A DNA stretch of 55,414 nt from Rhodococcus maanshanensis NBRC 100610 (GCF_001894865.1 NZ_BCXA01000051.1:1-55414), one strand, 5' to 3'; positions 44,678 through 53,320 are shown, counted from the stretch's first letter. Notes: a model not told the origin generated them from the letters alone. A program made the numbers and translations.

Positions 44678-45778
44678 TCACGGGCAGAGCGCGTGCGAGA
44701 GCAGGGCCTCGCTGTCGGTCTGCCGGGTCGGGATCTGGGTGAGGGTGATGGTCACCGCCCTGCCCTCGGTGCTCGCGCCGGACAGGGTGTAGTAGCCGGG
44801 GATTCCCCCGGTGTGGCCGACGTACCTGACCCCGCAGGGCAGGTCGCTGGATCCGACGCCGAGGCCGTACCCCATGCCCCCGGCCTCGTCGGCGGCCGGT
44901 TGCGCCTTCGTCATCTCGTCCAGTTGTGCACGGGGAACCACCTTTCCGTCCAGCAGGGCCAGCCAGAACCTGTTGAGGTCGCGGCCGGTGGAGACCAGGG
45001 CACCCGCGGACCATGGCACCGAGGGCTCGATCATCGAGACGTCGGCGACGACGCCGTCGACGTCCTGGTATCCGGACGGGTGCGGGCCCCGGATCGCGCG
45101 CTCGCCCGGGCCGGGAAGGTAGGTGTCCTCGAGGCCGAGGGGCCCGAGGATGCGGGTGGTGAGCTCGTCGGTGTAGCTGTGCCGGGTCACCGCCTCGATC
45201 AGCATGCCGAGCACGATGTAGTTGGTGTTGGTGTAGAGGAAGCGGGAACCCGGTGGGAACTGCGCCGGTTTGGCCATCGCGATCGCCACCGCCTGTGCCG
45301 GGGTGATCGTGCGGTTCTCGGTCGCGGCGACCAGTTCGTCCGCCCCTGGCTCGCCCGCGAACTCGGGCAGCCCGCTGCGATGCTGCATGAGCTGCCGGAC
45401 CGTGATCGCCGTGCCGTCCCCGCCCGCACCCGCGATCAGGCCGGGCAGGTAGCTCTCGATGGCGCGGTCGAGATCGATCTTTCCCTCCGCCACCAGCTGC
45501 ATGATGACCGCGGACGTGAAGGTCTTGGTGATGCTGCCCACTCGGACGCGGCTGTCGTCGGCGATCTCGGCGCCCGTCGTGCGATCGCCGACACCGCTCG
45601 TCAGGACCGTGGTGGTGCTGCCCGCGCTCACGGTCGTCACGGCGCCAACGACCCCCGCGCTCGTCAGCCCGTCGAGGTCGGTCTGCAGGGTGCGGGTGCG
45701 CTCGAAATCCGCACAGCCACTGAGCAGTAGGGCGATCGCGGCGATGGCGGCGGTGATCGCCGGCTTCTGTGGTCGCAT
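44678..45778 (-). CDS. Serine hydrolase lipoprotein (beta-lactamase / DD-peptidase family)
   Basis: This 366-residue protein of the class C beta-lactamase fold has a lipoprotein signal (LLLSGCADFE). Motif one is VGSITKTFTSAVI (SxTK), motif two FLYTNTNYIVLGML (YxN), and a late HTGGIPGYYTLSG (the KTG equivalent). It probably acts on peptidoglycan peptides or esters; beta-lactam hydrolysis is not implied. ATG at 45778 is used. It is divergent from the M-box/mgtC unit. Confidence 0.88.
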   Translation of the reverse strand: MRPQKPAITAAIAAIALLLSGCADFERTRTLQTDLDGLTSAGVVGAVTTVSAGSTTTVLTSGVGDRTTGAEIADDSRVRVGSITKTFTSAVIMQLVAEGKIDLDRAIESYLPGLIAGAGGDGTAITVRQLMQHRSGLPEFAGEPGADELVAATENRTITPAQAVAIAMAKPAQFPPGSRFLYTNTNYIVLGMLIEAVTRHSYTDELTTRILGPLGLEDTYLPGPGERAIRGPHPSGYQDVDGVVADVSMIEPSVPWSAGALVSTGRDLNRFWLALLDGKVVPRAQLDEMTKAQPAADEAGGMGYGLGVGSSDLPCGVRYVGHTGGIPGYYTLSGASTEGRAVTITLTQIPTRQTDSEALLSHALCP

Positions 45779-45902
45779 GGCGATGACCGTACGGACGGGG
45801 CCGATCGGTGTCATCGGGGTTACCCCCGATCTGTGCCCTGATCTTCGGTCGGGGATGGGCCGCGGCGACCTGACGGGCCCCGGCGTCGGCGGCGTTCGTG
45901 GG

Positions 45903-45931
45903 TTGCCCCGCCCGGACATCGCACCTACGGT
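45903..45931 (+). promoter_or_regulatory. Likely promoter of the M-box/mgtC unit
   Basis: TTGCCC (45903-45908) and TACGGT (45926-45931) are 17 bases apart and lie 14 bases before the start of the riboswitch, giving a transcript that begins just ahead of the aptamer. Confidence 0.55.
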
Positions 45932-45944
45932 GGAAACGCAGCAC

Positions 45945-46092
45945 CTCGTTAGGCGAGGCTCCTGCACGAACACAGGCCACTGATCTGACGACGTCGAGAG
46001 ACGCCCAAGATCAGGACAGATCTCCCCGGCTTAAGGGGTGATCCCAAGTGGCTTCCCTCCGGGATACGTCGTGCAGTGTCAAAGCCCTTACG
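45945..46092 (+). ncRNA. M-box magnesium riboswitch (ykoK leader)
   Basis: The opening CTCGTTAGGCGAGGCTCCTG, the internal ACGTCGAGAGACGCCCAAGA and the closing GTGCAGTGTCAAAGCCCTTA match the conserved parts of the M-box. M-boxes sense magnesium and turn off magnesium transport genes when magnesium is plentiful. An mgtC gene follows. The small ORF at 46103 lies between. Exact ends are estimated. Confidence 0.9.
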
Positions 46093-46102
46093 TGGAGGTG
46101 TC

Positions 46103-46276
46103 ATGTCGACGGAATCCCGACCGGACGATGGTGGATTCGGCCTCGTGTGCTCGCAGGTTCCACCGCGGCGGTGTCCATCCGCTCGCGGCAGCCCGACGCA
46201 CGAGGAGGTGACCACCGTGGATGACCCGCCCAGTCGAGTTTTGACGCAACGCATTTCGGCCGACGGTGGTCGCTGA
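46103..46276 (+). CDS. Small ORF between the M-box and mgtC
   Basis: This 57-residue frame starts MSTESRPDDGGFGLVCSQVP and continues PRRCPSARGSPTHEEVTTVD then DPPSRVLTQRISADGGR. ATG at 46103 has GTGGAGG five bases upstream, the best ribosome-binding site in this leader. It lies 10 bases after the riboswitch and 78 bases before mgtC. It is rich in Pro, Arg and Ser, with two Pro-Pro pairs. It could be a regulatory leader peptide for mgtC or a small protein of its own. No family is recognised. Confidence 0.6.
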   Translation: MSTESRPDDGGFGLVCSQVPPRRCPSARGSPTHEEVTTVDDPPSRVLTQRISADGGR

Positions 46277-46354
46277 GGCGACTGGTCTCGCCCACCGCGG
46301 TCCTTCCCTTCACGACCCTTGCGCCGATTCGGTACAGGGGACTAGGAGTTGAAA

Positions 46355-47122
46355 ATGGATACGACGGTGATCATCCTGCGCGTCGTGCTCGGCCTCACGC
46401 TGGGCGCGGCGGTCGGGATCGAGCGACAGTGGCGGTCCCGGCTGGCCGGGCTACGGACCAACGCCCTGGTCAGCCTCGGGGCGACGCTCTTCGTGATTCT
46501 CGGTGCCTACAGCTTCGACGGTCCGGGAGCCGACCCGACTCGTGTTGCCGCACAGATCGTTTCGGGTATCGGTTTCCTCGGGGCCGGCGTGATCATGAAG
46601 CAGGGCGCCTCGATCACGGGGCTGAACACGGCGGCGACGCTGTGGGCGACCGCAGCGATCGGCGCGCTGGCAGGCGGTGGGATGTACTGGGCGGCGGTGA
46701 TCGGCACCGTGGCCATCATGGCGGCGAACACCCTGCTGCGCCCGCTCGGCCGGTTGATGGACCACCAGCCGGCCACCAAGGGGCGCGAGATGCCCGCGGC
46801 CGAGTACGTCTTCGAGGTGACGTGCCGCGATGACGCCGAGGCCCACGTGCGCGGGCTCGCCGTGCAGGCGGTCTCCCGCCCGGAGTTCCGGCTGCGATCC
46901 GTGCGCTCGTTCGATCTGCCCGAGACCGGCGAGGTGACGGTGCTGGCGGAGCTGACGGCCGACGAACGGGACGACCGACTGCTCGAGAGCGCGGTCAGCA
47001 GGCTCAGCATGGAGCCGCTGGTGACGCACGTGCGCTGGACGGTGGAGACCGACTCTCGCTGCGCTCGGCCCGCCGCCGAGTGTGCACCTGCCGTCACCCG
47101 CTCTCGGCCGACGTCACGGTAG
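46355..47122 (+). CDS. mgtC: MgtC/SapB family protein
   Basis: This 255-residue protein has the MgtC membrane domain of about five helices (LRVVLGLTLGAAVGIERQWR, LVSLGATLFVILGAYSF, IVSGIGFLGAGVIMKQG, LNTAATLWATAAIGALAGGG) and a C-terminal ACT-like soluble domain. MgtC proteins help cells survive low magnesium. AGGAG precedes ATG at 46355. The last 25 residues or so (CARPAAECAPAVTRSRPTSR) are encoded by an inverted repeat and are probably an acquired tail. The M-box upstream controls it. Confidence 0.92.
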   Translation: MDTTVIILRVVLGLTLGAAVGIERQWRSRLAGLRTNALVSLGATLFVILGAYSFDGPGADPTRVAAQIVSGIGFLGAGVIMKQGASITGLNTAATLWATAAIGALAGGGMYWAAVIGTVAIMAANTLLRPLGRLMDHQPATKGREMPAAEYVFEVTCRDDAEAHVRGLAVQAVSRPEFRLRSVRSFDLPETGEVTVLAELTADERDDRLLESAVSRLSMEPLVTHVRWTVETDSRCARPAAECAPAVTRSRPTSR

Positions 47123-47136
47123 GTGCACACTCGGCG
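47074..47136. repeat. Inverted repeat across the 3' end of mgtC
   Basis: The 24-base arms at 47074-47097 and 47113-47136 match at 22 of 24 positions, with core CGCCGAGTGTGCACCT. They are separated by 15 bases. The mgtC stop lies in the right arm. A second inverted pair, GCGAAACGCCGC (47134-47145) with GCGGCGTTTCGC (47198-47209), follows immediately. Confidence 0.85.
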
Positions 47137-47279
47137 AAACGCCGCTGGAACTCGGACGACCGTCCATGAATGGGTGCCTGGCGGAGCCCGGAATTTTGCG
47201 GCGTTTCGCTCACCCGTCGCCGCGACCGGAAGTTACAGTCAGTCCCGACTCGTCCTTCGTCGTCAAGGTGGGGATCGAC

Positions 47280-47672
47280 ATGAAACTGATGACCCGAACG
47301 TCAGTATCGGCACTGTTCGCCGCGGCGGTGCTAGCGGCAGGAGCGGGAACCGCATACGCAGGCCCGATCGCCCAGGAGGACGGCCCGCCGCGACCGGTGA
47401 TCCCGGGGGTGCACCTGGTCGACCAGAAACAGGCGGCGCTGGAGAACATGCTCAACGAGCTCAATCTCGGTTGGGCCAACGGCGGCGCGGCAGGAACCGC
47501 GATCGGCGCGGCCATCGGGCTCGGCGTCGGATGCCTCTCGATGTTCCCCGGCAGCCTCGCCGGATGCATGATCGGGTTGCCGACCGGTGCCGTGACCGGC
47601 GCGCTCATCGGAATCGGCAATGGAAACCCCAAGGCGCAGAAGGCGATCGAGGATTACATCAACACCCCATAG
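47280..47672 (+). CDS. Small secreted glycine-zipper protein
   Basis: This 130-residue protein has a signal peptide (SALFAAAVLAAGAGTAYAGP, cleavage after AYA). The mature part has a glycine-rich membrane-like segment with glycine zippers (GGAAGTAIGAAIGLGVGCLS, GLPTGAVTGALIGIGNGNPK) and two Cys residues. Similar small exported proteins are common in Nocardiaceae; their function is unknown. ATG at 47280. Confidence 0.8.
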   Translation: MKLMTRTSVSALFAAAVLAAGAGTAYAGPIAQEDGPPRPVIPGVHLVDQKQAALENMLNELNLGWANGGAAGTAIGAAIGLGVGCLSMFPGSLAGCMIGLPTGAVTGALIGIGNGNPKAQKAIEDYINTP

Positions 47673-47680
47673 CGGGGTGT

Positions 47681-47711
47681 CGCGCTCGCGCCTGGATTCG
47701 GTGCGAGCGCG
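47681..47711 (+). terminator. Hairpin after the secreted protein gene
   Basis: CGCGCTCGC (47681-47689) pairs with GCGAGCGCG (47703-47711), nine bases past the stop. There is no strong T run. Confidence 0.55.
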
Positions 47712-47794
47712 TGGGCGCACATCAACCGGGGAGTCGGTACGGATCCCGAGCGGGTAACAGACAAATCGCCCCAAGTACCCAAATGTCACGAAAC

Positions 47795-47905
47795 GGGTAC
47801 CCGTCCGGGTAGTTCTCCCGATGTCTCGATTGGGTAACGAAGGAACTCTGGGTTCCGCCAGTCGACCGAGCCACACGAGGCATCGGTCAGCGGACCACCC
47901 GGAGG
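47795..47905 (+). promoter_or_regulatory. Possible ydaO-type (c-di-AMP) riboswitch in the NlpC/P60 leader
   Basis: The leader contains GATTGGGTAACGAAGGAAC and, further on, GAGGCATCGGTCAGCGGACC, which resemble the GGGTAACGGAGGA and CCCGTCAGCTAACC blocks of ydaO riboswitches. In actinobacteria this riboswitch often precedes NlpC/P60 and resuscitation-promoting factor genes, as here. The match is by eye and incomplete, and other explanations (for example MtrA-like GTAAC sites) remain open. Confidence 0.4.
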
Positions 47906-47914
47906 ACCCCTCGT

Positions 47915-48445
47915 ATGAGCAAGCACCGCCTGCAGAAGAACAACCGACTGACCCGTGGAATGCTGCTGGGGGCGATCACCGCGGGAGCGGTGCTGATCCC
48001 CGTCGCCCCCGCGATGGCACAGCCACTGAGCATCCCCGGTCTCGGGAACATCGAGGTCCCCGGCCTGCCGCCTGCCGGCGCGATCTCTCCAAATGCGGTG
48101 GTCAGCCACGGGCAGCGCGCACTGGACGCGGCGCAGACCAAGATCGGCGCGCCCTACGTGTGGGGCGCGACCGGCCCCGACTCCTTCGACTGCTCGGGTC
48201 TGGTCCAGTGGGCGTACCGGCAGGCCGGCGTGTCCGTCCCGCGGACGACCTATGACCAGATCAACGGCGGAACGCCGGTCGGCAAGGGTGACCTGCAGCC
48301 GGGCGACGTCGTGCTGTTCTACGGCACCGAGCATGTCGGCCTGTACGCAGGCGGCGGGATGGTCGTGCACGCGCCGACGCCCGGCCAGTCGGTCAAGCGG
48401 GCGCCCCTCGACTCGATGCCCTTCACCGCGGCCCGGCGGTACTGA
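47915..48445 (+). CDS. Secreted NlpC/P60 (C40) peptidoglycan hydrolase
   Basis: This 176-residue protein has a signal peptide (MLLGAITAGAVLIPVAPAMA, cut before QPL). A C40 catalytic domain follows: YVWGATGPDSFDCSGLVQWA with nucleophile Cys, DQINGGTPVGKGDLQPGDVV, and HVGLYAGGGMVVHAPTPG with catalytic His. It lacks extra binding domains, like the small mycobacterial RipD/RipB group. It cleaves peptide stems in the cell wall. A long structured leader may regulate it. Confidence 0.92.
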   Translation: MSKHRLQKNNRLTRGMLLGAITAGAVLIPVAPAMAQPLSIPGLGNIEVPGLPPAGAISPNAVVSHGQRALDAAQTKIGAPYVWGATGPDSFDCSGLVQWAYRQAGVSVPRTTYDQINGGTPVGKGDLQPGDVVLFYGTEHVGLYAGGGMVVHAPTPGQSVKRAPLDSMPFTAARRY

Positions 48446-48457
48446 CCCCCTCAGGAC

Positions 48458-48493
48458 AACGGCGCCCCGACCAGAACTGGTCGGGGCGCCGTT
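48458..48493. terminator. Bidirectional terminator between the NlpC/P60 gene and glnA1
   Basis: AACGGCGCCCCGACCAG (48458-48474) pairs exactly with CTGGTCGGGGCGCCGTT (48477-48493). TGTGTGTT follows on the plus strand. It serves both convergent genes. Confidence 0.85.
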
Positions 48494-48520
48494 GTGTGTT
48501 CAGTTGTCAGCTGTGACGAC

Positions 48521-49957
48521 TTAGACGTCGTAGTACAGCTGGAACTCGTACGGGTGCGGCCGCAGGTTGACCGGGGCGATCTCCTGCTCGCGCTTGATCG
48601 AGATCCAGGTCTCGATCAGGTCGGTGGTGAACACGCCGCCCTCGGTGAGGTACTCGTGGTCCTCCTCGAGCCGGTTGATGACGGCCTCGAGGCTGGTGGG
48701 GGCCTGCGGGATGTTGCGGGCCTCCTCCGGCGGGAGCTCGTAGAGGTCCTTGTCGACCGGGGCCATCGGCTCGATCTTGTTCTTGATGCCGTCCAGGCCG
48801 GCCATCATCTGCGCGGCGAAGTTCAGGTACGGGTTGCCCGAGGAGTCCGGCGCGCGGAACTCGAGGCGCTTGGCCTTCGGGTTGTTGCCGGTGATCGGGA
48901 TGCGCACGGCCGCGGAGCGGTTGCGCTGGCTGTACACCAGGTTGATGGGGGCCTCGTAGCCCGGCACCAGGCGGTGGTACGAGTTGATGGTCGGGTTGGT
49001 GAACGCCAGCAGCGACGGCGCGTGGTGCAGGATGCCGCCGATGTAGTGGCGCGCCATGTCGGACAGGCCCGCGTAGCCGGACTCGTCGTGGAACAGCGGC
49101 TTGCCGTCCTTCCACAGCGACTGGTGCACGTGCATACCCGAGCCGTTGTCGCCGAACAGCGGCTTCGGCATGAAGGTGGCCGACTTGCCGTGCTGCCAGG
49201 CGGTGTTCTTCACGATGTACTTGAACAGCTGCAGGTCATCCGCGGCCGCGAGCAGCGTGTTGAACTTGTAGTTGATCTCCTGCTGGCCGCCGGTGCCCAC
49301 CTCGTGGTGGCCGCGCTCGAGCTCGAAGCCCGCGTTCTGCAGGTTGGTGGAGATCTCGTCGCGAAGGTCGACGTAGTGGTCGTACGGCGCGACGGGGAAG
49401 TAGCCACCCTTCGCGCGGACCTTGTAGCCGAGGTTCGGGGTGCCGTCTGCGTTGCGCTCGTTGCCGGTGTTCCAGGAACCCGAGACCGCGTCGAGCTTGT
49501 AGAACGCGCCGTTCATGCTCGAGTCGTAGGCGACGCTGTCGAAGATGTAGAACTCGGCCTCGGCACCGAAGAACGCGGTGTCGGCGATGCCGGTGGACTT
49601 CAGGTACTCCTCGGCCTTGCGCGCGACGTTGCGGGGGTCGCGGCTGTAGGACTCGCGGGTGAACGGGTCGTGCACGAAGAAGTTGATGTTCAGCGTCTTG
49701 GCGGCGCGGAACGGGTCGAGCTGCGCGGTGCTGACGTCGGGCAGCAGCATCATGTCCGACTCGTGGATCGACTGGAAGCCGCGAACCGAGGAACCGTCGA
49801 ACGCGAGGCCGTCCTCGAAGACGTCCTTGTTGAACGCCGAGGCCGGGATCGAGAAGTGCTGCTGGACGCCCGGCAGGTCGCTGAACCGGATGTCGACGTA
49901 CTCGACCTTTTCGTCGGCTATGTAGTTGATGACCTCTTCGGCCGTGGTGAACGCCAC
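48521..49957 (-). CDS. glnA: Glutamine synthetase type I-beta (GlnA1)
   Basis: This 478-residue enzyme makes glutamine from glutamate, ammonia and ATP. Motifs are [34 protein letters not shown] (metal Glu), [55 protein letters not shown], and the regulatory Tyr in [15 protein letters not shown], the adenylylation target of GlnE. A good GlnR box lies about 100 bases upstream. In mycobacteria this is the main secreted/assimilatory GS; the C-terminal [15 protein letters not shown] is typical. Confidence 0.97.
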   Translation of the reverse strand: MAFTTAEEVINYIADEKVEYVDIRFSDLPGVQQHFSIPASAFNKDVFEDGLAFDGSSVRGFQSIHESDMMLLPDVSTAQLDPFRAAKTLNINFFVHDPFTRESYSRDPRNVARKAEEYLKSTGIADTAFFGAEAEFYIFDSVAYDSSMNGAFYKLDAVSGSWNTGNERNADGTPNLGYKVRAKGGYFPVAPYDHYVDLRDEISTNLQNAGFELERGHHEVGTGGQQEINYKFNTLLAAADDLQLFKYIVKNTAWQHGKSATFMPKPLFGDNGSGMHVHQSLWKDGKPLFHDESGYAGLSDMARHYIGGILHHAPSLLAFTNPTINSYHRLVPGYEAPINLVYSQRNRSAAVRIPITGNNPKAKRLEFRAPDSSGNPYLNFAAQMMAGLDGIKNKIEPMAPVDKDLYELPPEEARNIPQAPTSLEAVINRLEEDHEYLTEGGVFTTDLIETWISIKREQEIAPVNLRPHPYEFQLYYDV

Positions 49958-50056
49958 GCGTGTGCTCCTTCAGTTGGTGCCTGCCGATTGTGCATTCCGG
50001 CGGCTTGCGTCGACACAGACGGTATGGACCTGGTGTTGCCCAGCAATCAAGGTTGT

Positions 50057-50072
50057 GTTTCGCCAGTGTTAC
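50057..50072 (-). promoter_or_regulatory. GlnR box upstream of glnA1
   Basis: On the minus strand the sequence is GTAAC-ACTGGC-GAAAC, an exact match to the GTnAC-N6-GAAAC consensus for the nitrogen regulator GlnR. It lies 100-115 bases upstream of the glnA1 start, as expected for activation under nitrogen limitation. Confidence 0.65.
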
Positions 50073-50139
50073 ACGTCTTGGAAAACGGTATATCTCACAC
50101 CCCGTGATCGACCCGCCACGCTGGGCCTATCCTGGATGC

Positions 50140-50616
50140 ATGGCGCGAAGTACCGGATCCTGGCTCTCTGGCCCCTCGGCGGCCCTTCCCAAGGGGGAGG
50201 ACGGCACCGAGAACCGCTACAAGGGCGAGCTGCTCGGATTGCCGGAGACGGGCCCCGGCTCGTTGGTCGGCACCGGTCGACGGCTCGCGGCGTTCATGAT
50301 CGACTGGCTGATGGGCGGGGGTGTCGCGCTGCTGTTCCTCGGCGGGAACGCGCTCGACGGCCGGCTCGGCAGCATCATCCTGATGGTCTGGTTCGTCGTC
50401 GGCGTGGTCACCGTGTCGCTGTTCTCGTTCACCCCCGGTCAGTTCTGCGTGGGACTGCAGGTGGCCCGGGTCGACGCACCGGTGCCCGTCGGCGTCGTGC
50501 GGGCGCTGGCCCGGCAGGTGCTGCTGGTGTTCGTCGTGCCCGCGCTGATCACCGACCTCGACGGCCGCGGCATGCACGACCGCGCCACCGGCACCGCGCT
50601 GGTTCGCTCGCGCTGA
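50140..50616 (+). CDS. RDD-family membrane protein
   Basis: This 158-residue protein has the RDD motif at GTGRRLAAFMIDWLM and three membrane segments (GVALLFLGGNAL, SIILMVWFVVGVVTVSLFSF, LLVFVVPALI), ending LDGRGMHDRATGTALVRSR. It fits Rv2219A by position. Its role is unknown; RDD proteins have been linked to ion transport. ATG at 50140 is in frame with the motif. It is divergent from glnA1. Confidence 0.88.
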   Translation: MARSTGSWLSGPSAALPKGEDGTENRYKGELLGLPETGPGSLVGTGRRLAAFMIDWLMGGGVALLFLGGNALDGRLGSIILMVWFVVGVVTVSLFSFTPGQFCVGLQVARVDAPVPVGVVRALARQVLLVFVVPALITDLDGRGMHDRATGTALVRSR

Positions 50617-50630
50617 CTCCACCAAGCCAG

Positions 50631-50665
50631 AAGTGCCCTCGACGTGATTCACGTCGAGGGCACTT
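50631..50665. terminator. Bidirectional terminator between RDD and DUF4191 genes
   Basis: AAGTGCCCTCGACGTG (50631-50646) pairs exactly with CACGTCGAGGGCACTT (50650-50665) around ATT, followed by TGG on the plus strand. It serves both convergent genes. Confidence 0.85.
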
Positions 50666-50682
50666 TGGTTGTGAGGGGAGGG

Positions 50683-51423
50683 TTAGCGCCTGCGCATCGT
50701 GCGCTGGACGCCCTTCATCTTGGCGCCGCCGGGCAGCGGACCCTTCGGCATGGCCGGGCCGCCGCGGGTACCGAGTGCCGCCAGCCGCGCCTCGATCGTG
50801 TCCATCCGCTTGGTGTCGATGTTCTTCGGCAGCTTCGCGAGGTACTTCTGCAGCTGCGACAGCGGCACCTGGCCCTCGTCGTTGCCGATGATGATGTCGT
50901 AGATCGGGGTGTCGCCCACGAGTCGCGCGGTCTTCTTCTTCTCCTGGGCGAGAAGGGACTTCACCCGCTGAGGCGAACCCTCGGCGACCAGGATGACGCC
51001 CGGCCTGCCGATCACCCGGTGCACGGCGTCGAGCTGGGTGGTGCCCGCGATCGCGTTGGACACCCGCCACCCGCCCTGCATGTTGTCCAGTGCCCACGCG
51101 CCTGCGCCCGCCTGGCCCTCGGCCTTGCCGTACACGGTCTTCTGCACACGCCTGCCGAAGATGATGAACGCGGCGAGCACACCGAGCAGAATGCCGATCG
51201 GCAGCAGGAACCACTGGATTCCGAAGATGAGGCCGACCAGGAAGAACACCACGGCGAGGCCGACGACGGCGCCGATCATCAGCGGCAGCAGCAGCTTGTC
51301 TTCCTTGCGCTGCATCTGGAACGCCTGCCAGAGCTGGCTCCTGCGCTCCTTCGATGCCTGCTTACGGGCCGCTTTCGCCGCAGCCTTCGCCTCTTTGGTG
51401 GGCTTGCCCTTGCCGTTCGCCAT
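50683..51423 (-). CDS. DUF4191 membrane protein
   Basis: This 246-residue protein starts with a basic, Ala-rich cytoplasmic stretch (KGKPTKEAKAAAKAARKQ). Two adjacent membrane helices (LLLPLMIGAVVGLAVVFFLV and IQWFLLPIGILLGVLAAFII) are followed by a cytoplasmic DUF4191 domain and a basic tail (KMKGVQRTMRRR). It matches Rv2219 and precedes nothing but the terminator; lipA lies 56 bases upstream, so lipB-lipA-DUF4191 may be one transcript. Function unknown. Confidence 0.9.
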   Translation of the reverse strand: MANGKGKPTKEAKAAAKAARKQASKERRSQLWQAFQMQRKEDKLLLPLMIGAVVGLAVVFFLVGLIFGIQWFLLPIGILLGVLAAFIIFGRRVQKTVYGKAEGQAGAGAWALDNMQGGWRVSNAIAGTTQLDAVHRVIGRPGVILVAEGSPQRVKSLLAQEKKKTARLVGDTPIYDIIIGNDEGQVPLSQLQKYLAKLPKNIDTKRMDTIEARLAALGTRGGPAMPKGPLPGGAKMKGVQRTMRRR

Positions 51424-51479
51424 ACGTCACAGGATACGTCCCTGGCCGCAGGCGAATCGCACCCGAGTGGTGGTCGGGC

Positions 51480-52493
51480 TCAGGCGCGGGCGAGCCGCTC
51501 CATCAGCGAGCTGGCTTCCTGCGAGGCGCTGCCCCCGTCGGCGAGATGTGCCTGGCCCTCGGGCAGCTCGCGGCCGTGGTGCGCCATCGCCTGTGCGTAG
51601 AGGCGACCGGCCCGGTAGGAGGAGCGGACCAGCGGTCCGGCCATCACGCCTGCGAAGCCGAGTTCGGTGGCGAACTCGGAGTGCTCGACGAACTCCTCCG
51701 GCTTGACCCAGCGCTCGACCGGGTGATGCCGCGGGGACGGACGCAGGTACTGCGTGATGGTGATGATGTCGCAGCCGGCCTCGTGCAGGTCGATCAGCGC
51801 CTGCTGGATCTCCTCGGGCGTCTCGCCCATGCCGAGGATCAGGTTCGACTTGGTGACCAGTCCGAAATCGCGGGCGGCGGTGATGACCCCGAGCGAGCGC
51901 TCGTACCGGAACGCCGGACGGATGCGCTTGAAGATCCGCGGCACGGTCTCGACGTTGTGCGCGAGGACCTCCGGCCGCGACTCGAACACCTCGGCCAGCA
52001 GGTCCGGTTTGCCGTTGAAGTCGGGGATCAGGTTCTCGACGCCGGTGCCGGGGTTGAGGGCGTGGATCTGACGAACCGTCTCGGCGTACAGCCAGGCGCC
52101 GCCGTCCTCGAGGTCGTCGCGGGCGACGCCGGTGATCGTCGAGTACCGCAGGCCCATCGCCTGGACCGACTCGGCGACGCGGCGCGGCTCGTCGCGGTCG
52201 AGCGCGTCCGGCTTACCGGTGTCGATCTGGCAGAAGTCGCATCGACGGGTGCACTGTTCGCCGCCGATGAGGAAGGTGGCCTCGCGGTCTTCCCAGCACT
52301 CGTAGATGTTGGGGCAGCCCGCTTCCTCGCAGACCGTGTGCAGACCCTCCCGCTTGACCAGACCCTTGAGCTCGGAGTATTCCGGGCCCATCTTGGCTCG
52401 GGTCTTGATCCAGTTGGGTTTGCGTTCGATGGGGGTCTCCGCGTTTCGGATCTCGATACGGAGCAGCTTGCGTCCTTCTGGGGCCACAGTCAC
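51480..52493 (-). CDS. lipA: Lipoyl synthase
   Basis: This 337-residue radical SAM enzyme inserts two sulfurs into protein-bound octanoyl groups. The auxiliary cluster motif is [13 protein letters not shown] and the radical SAM motif is [20 protein letters not shown] and the family serine in [11 protein letters not shown] are also present. GTG at 52493 is used. Its targets include the E2 protein encoded at 54369. It lies 62 bases after lipB. Confidence 0.97.
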   Translation of the reverse strand: MTVAPEGRKLLRIEIRNAETPIERKPNWIKTRAKMGPEYSELKGLVKREGLHTVCEEAGCPNIYECWEDREATFLIGGEQCTRRCDFCQIDTGKPDALDRDEPRRVAESVQAMGLRYSTITGVARDDLEDGGAWLYAETVRQIHALNPGTGVENLIPDFNGKPDLLAEVFESRPEVLAHNVETVPRIFKRIRPAFRYERSLGVITAARDFGLVTKSNLILGMGETPEEIQQALIDLHEAGCDIITITQYLRPSPRHHPVERWVKPEEFVEHSEFATELGFAGVMAGPLVRSSYRAGRLYAQAMAHHGRELPEGQAHLADGGSASQEASSLMERLARA

Positions 52494-52555
52494 GGCTCCG
52501 ATGCTACGCCCGGCGTGCGGACGCCGATCGACCGGGAGACGGCAGGCGATGAACC

Positions 52556-53320
52556 TCAGGCGAACCGGTGGGTGGTGAACCGGGTCGGCGCGACCGCGGC
52601 CGCCTCGTCGAAGGTGATGCGCTCGATGTCGTGCTCGGTGACCTGGAGCTCGCCGTCGAGCGCGGCCGATACCGCGGCGACCACCGCAGGGGTGATCTCG
52701 GCGACGGTGACCGTCCGCCCGAGTTCGCGCGAGAGCGAGGTGACGCCCGCGTCGGCGATGCCGCACGGGATGATCTCGTCGAAGGCCCCGAGGTCCGCGT
52801 CGCAGTTGATCGCGAAGCCGTGCATCGCGACCCCGCGCTGCATCCGCACGCCGATCGCCGCGATCTTGCGCTCGGGCAGCCAGGAACCACCGGTCAGCGA
52901 GGCGGGCAGCCACACGCCCGAGCGGCCCTCGACACGACCGCACCCGATGCCGAGATCGGTGCAGACCGAGATCAGTGCCTCCTCGATGCGCCGGACGTAG
53001 TTCACGACGTCGACCGGCACGGCGAGCTTGACGATCGGGTAGCCGACCAGCTGCCCTGGCCCGTGCCAGGTGAGCTTGCCGCCGCGGTCGACATCGATCA
53101 CCGGCGTGCCGTCGGTGGGCCGATCCTCCGGGGCCGTGCGGCGTCCGGCGGTGTACACGGACGGGTGCTCGAGCAGCAGCAGGGTGTCGCGCCCGCCGTC
53201 CGCGGCCCGTTCGGCGGCGAGCTCGCGCTGCAGATCCCACGCCGTCAGGTAGTCGACTGTGCCGAGGTTCCTCACCTCGAGGGAATCCGTGCTGAACCGA
53301 ACCGAGGAAGTGGCGCCCAT
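52556..53320 (-). CDS. lipB: Octanoyl-[ACP]:protein octanoyltransferase
   Basis: This 254-residue enzyme transfers octanoyl from ACP to lipoyl domains. The motifs are [56 protein letters not shown] with the catalytic Lys, and [16 protein letters not shown] with the catalytic Cys. ATG at 53320 gives the usual length. It is upstream of lipA in the same unit. Confidence 0.96.
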   Translation of the reverse strand: MGATSSVRFSTDSLEVRNLGTVDYLTAWDLQRELAAERAADGGRDTLLLLEHPSVYTAGRRTAPEDRPTDGTPVIDVDRGGKLTWHGPGQLVGYPIVKLAVPVDVVNYVRRIEEALISVCTDLGIGCGRVEGRSGVWLPASLTGGSWLPERKIAAIGVRMQRGVAMHGFAINCDADLGAFDEIIPCGIADAGVTSLSRELGRTVTVAEITPAVVAAVSAALDGELQVTEHDIERITFDEAAAVAPTRFTTHRFA

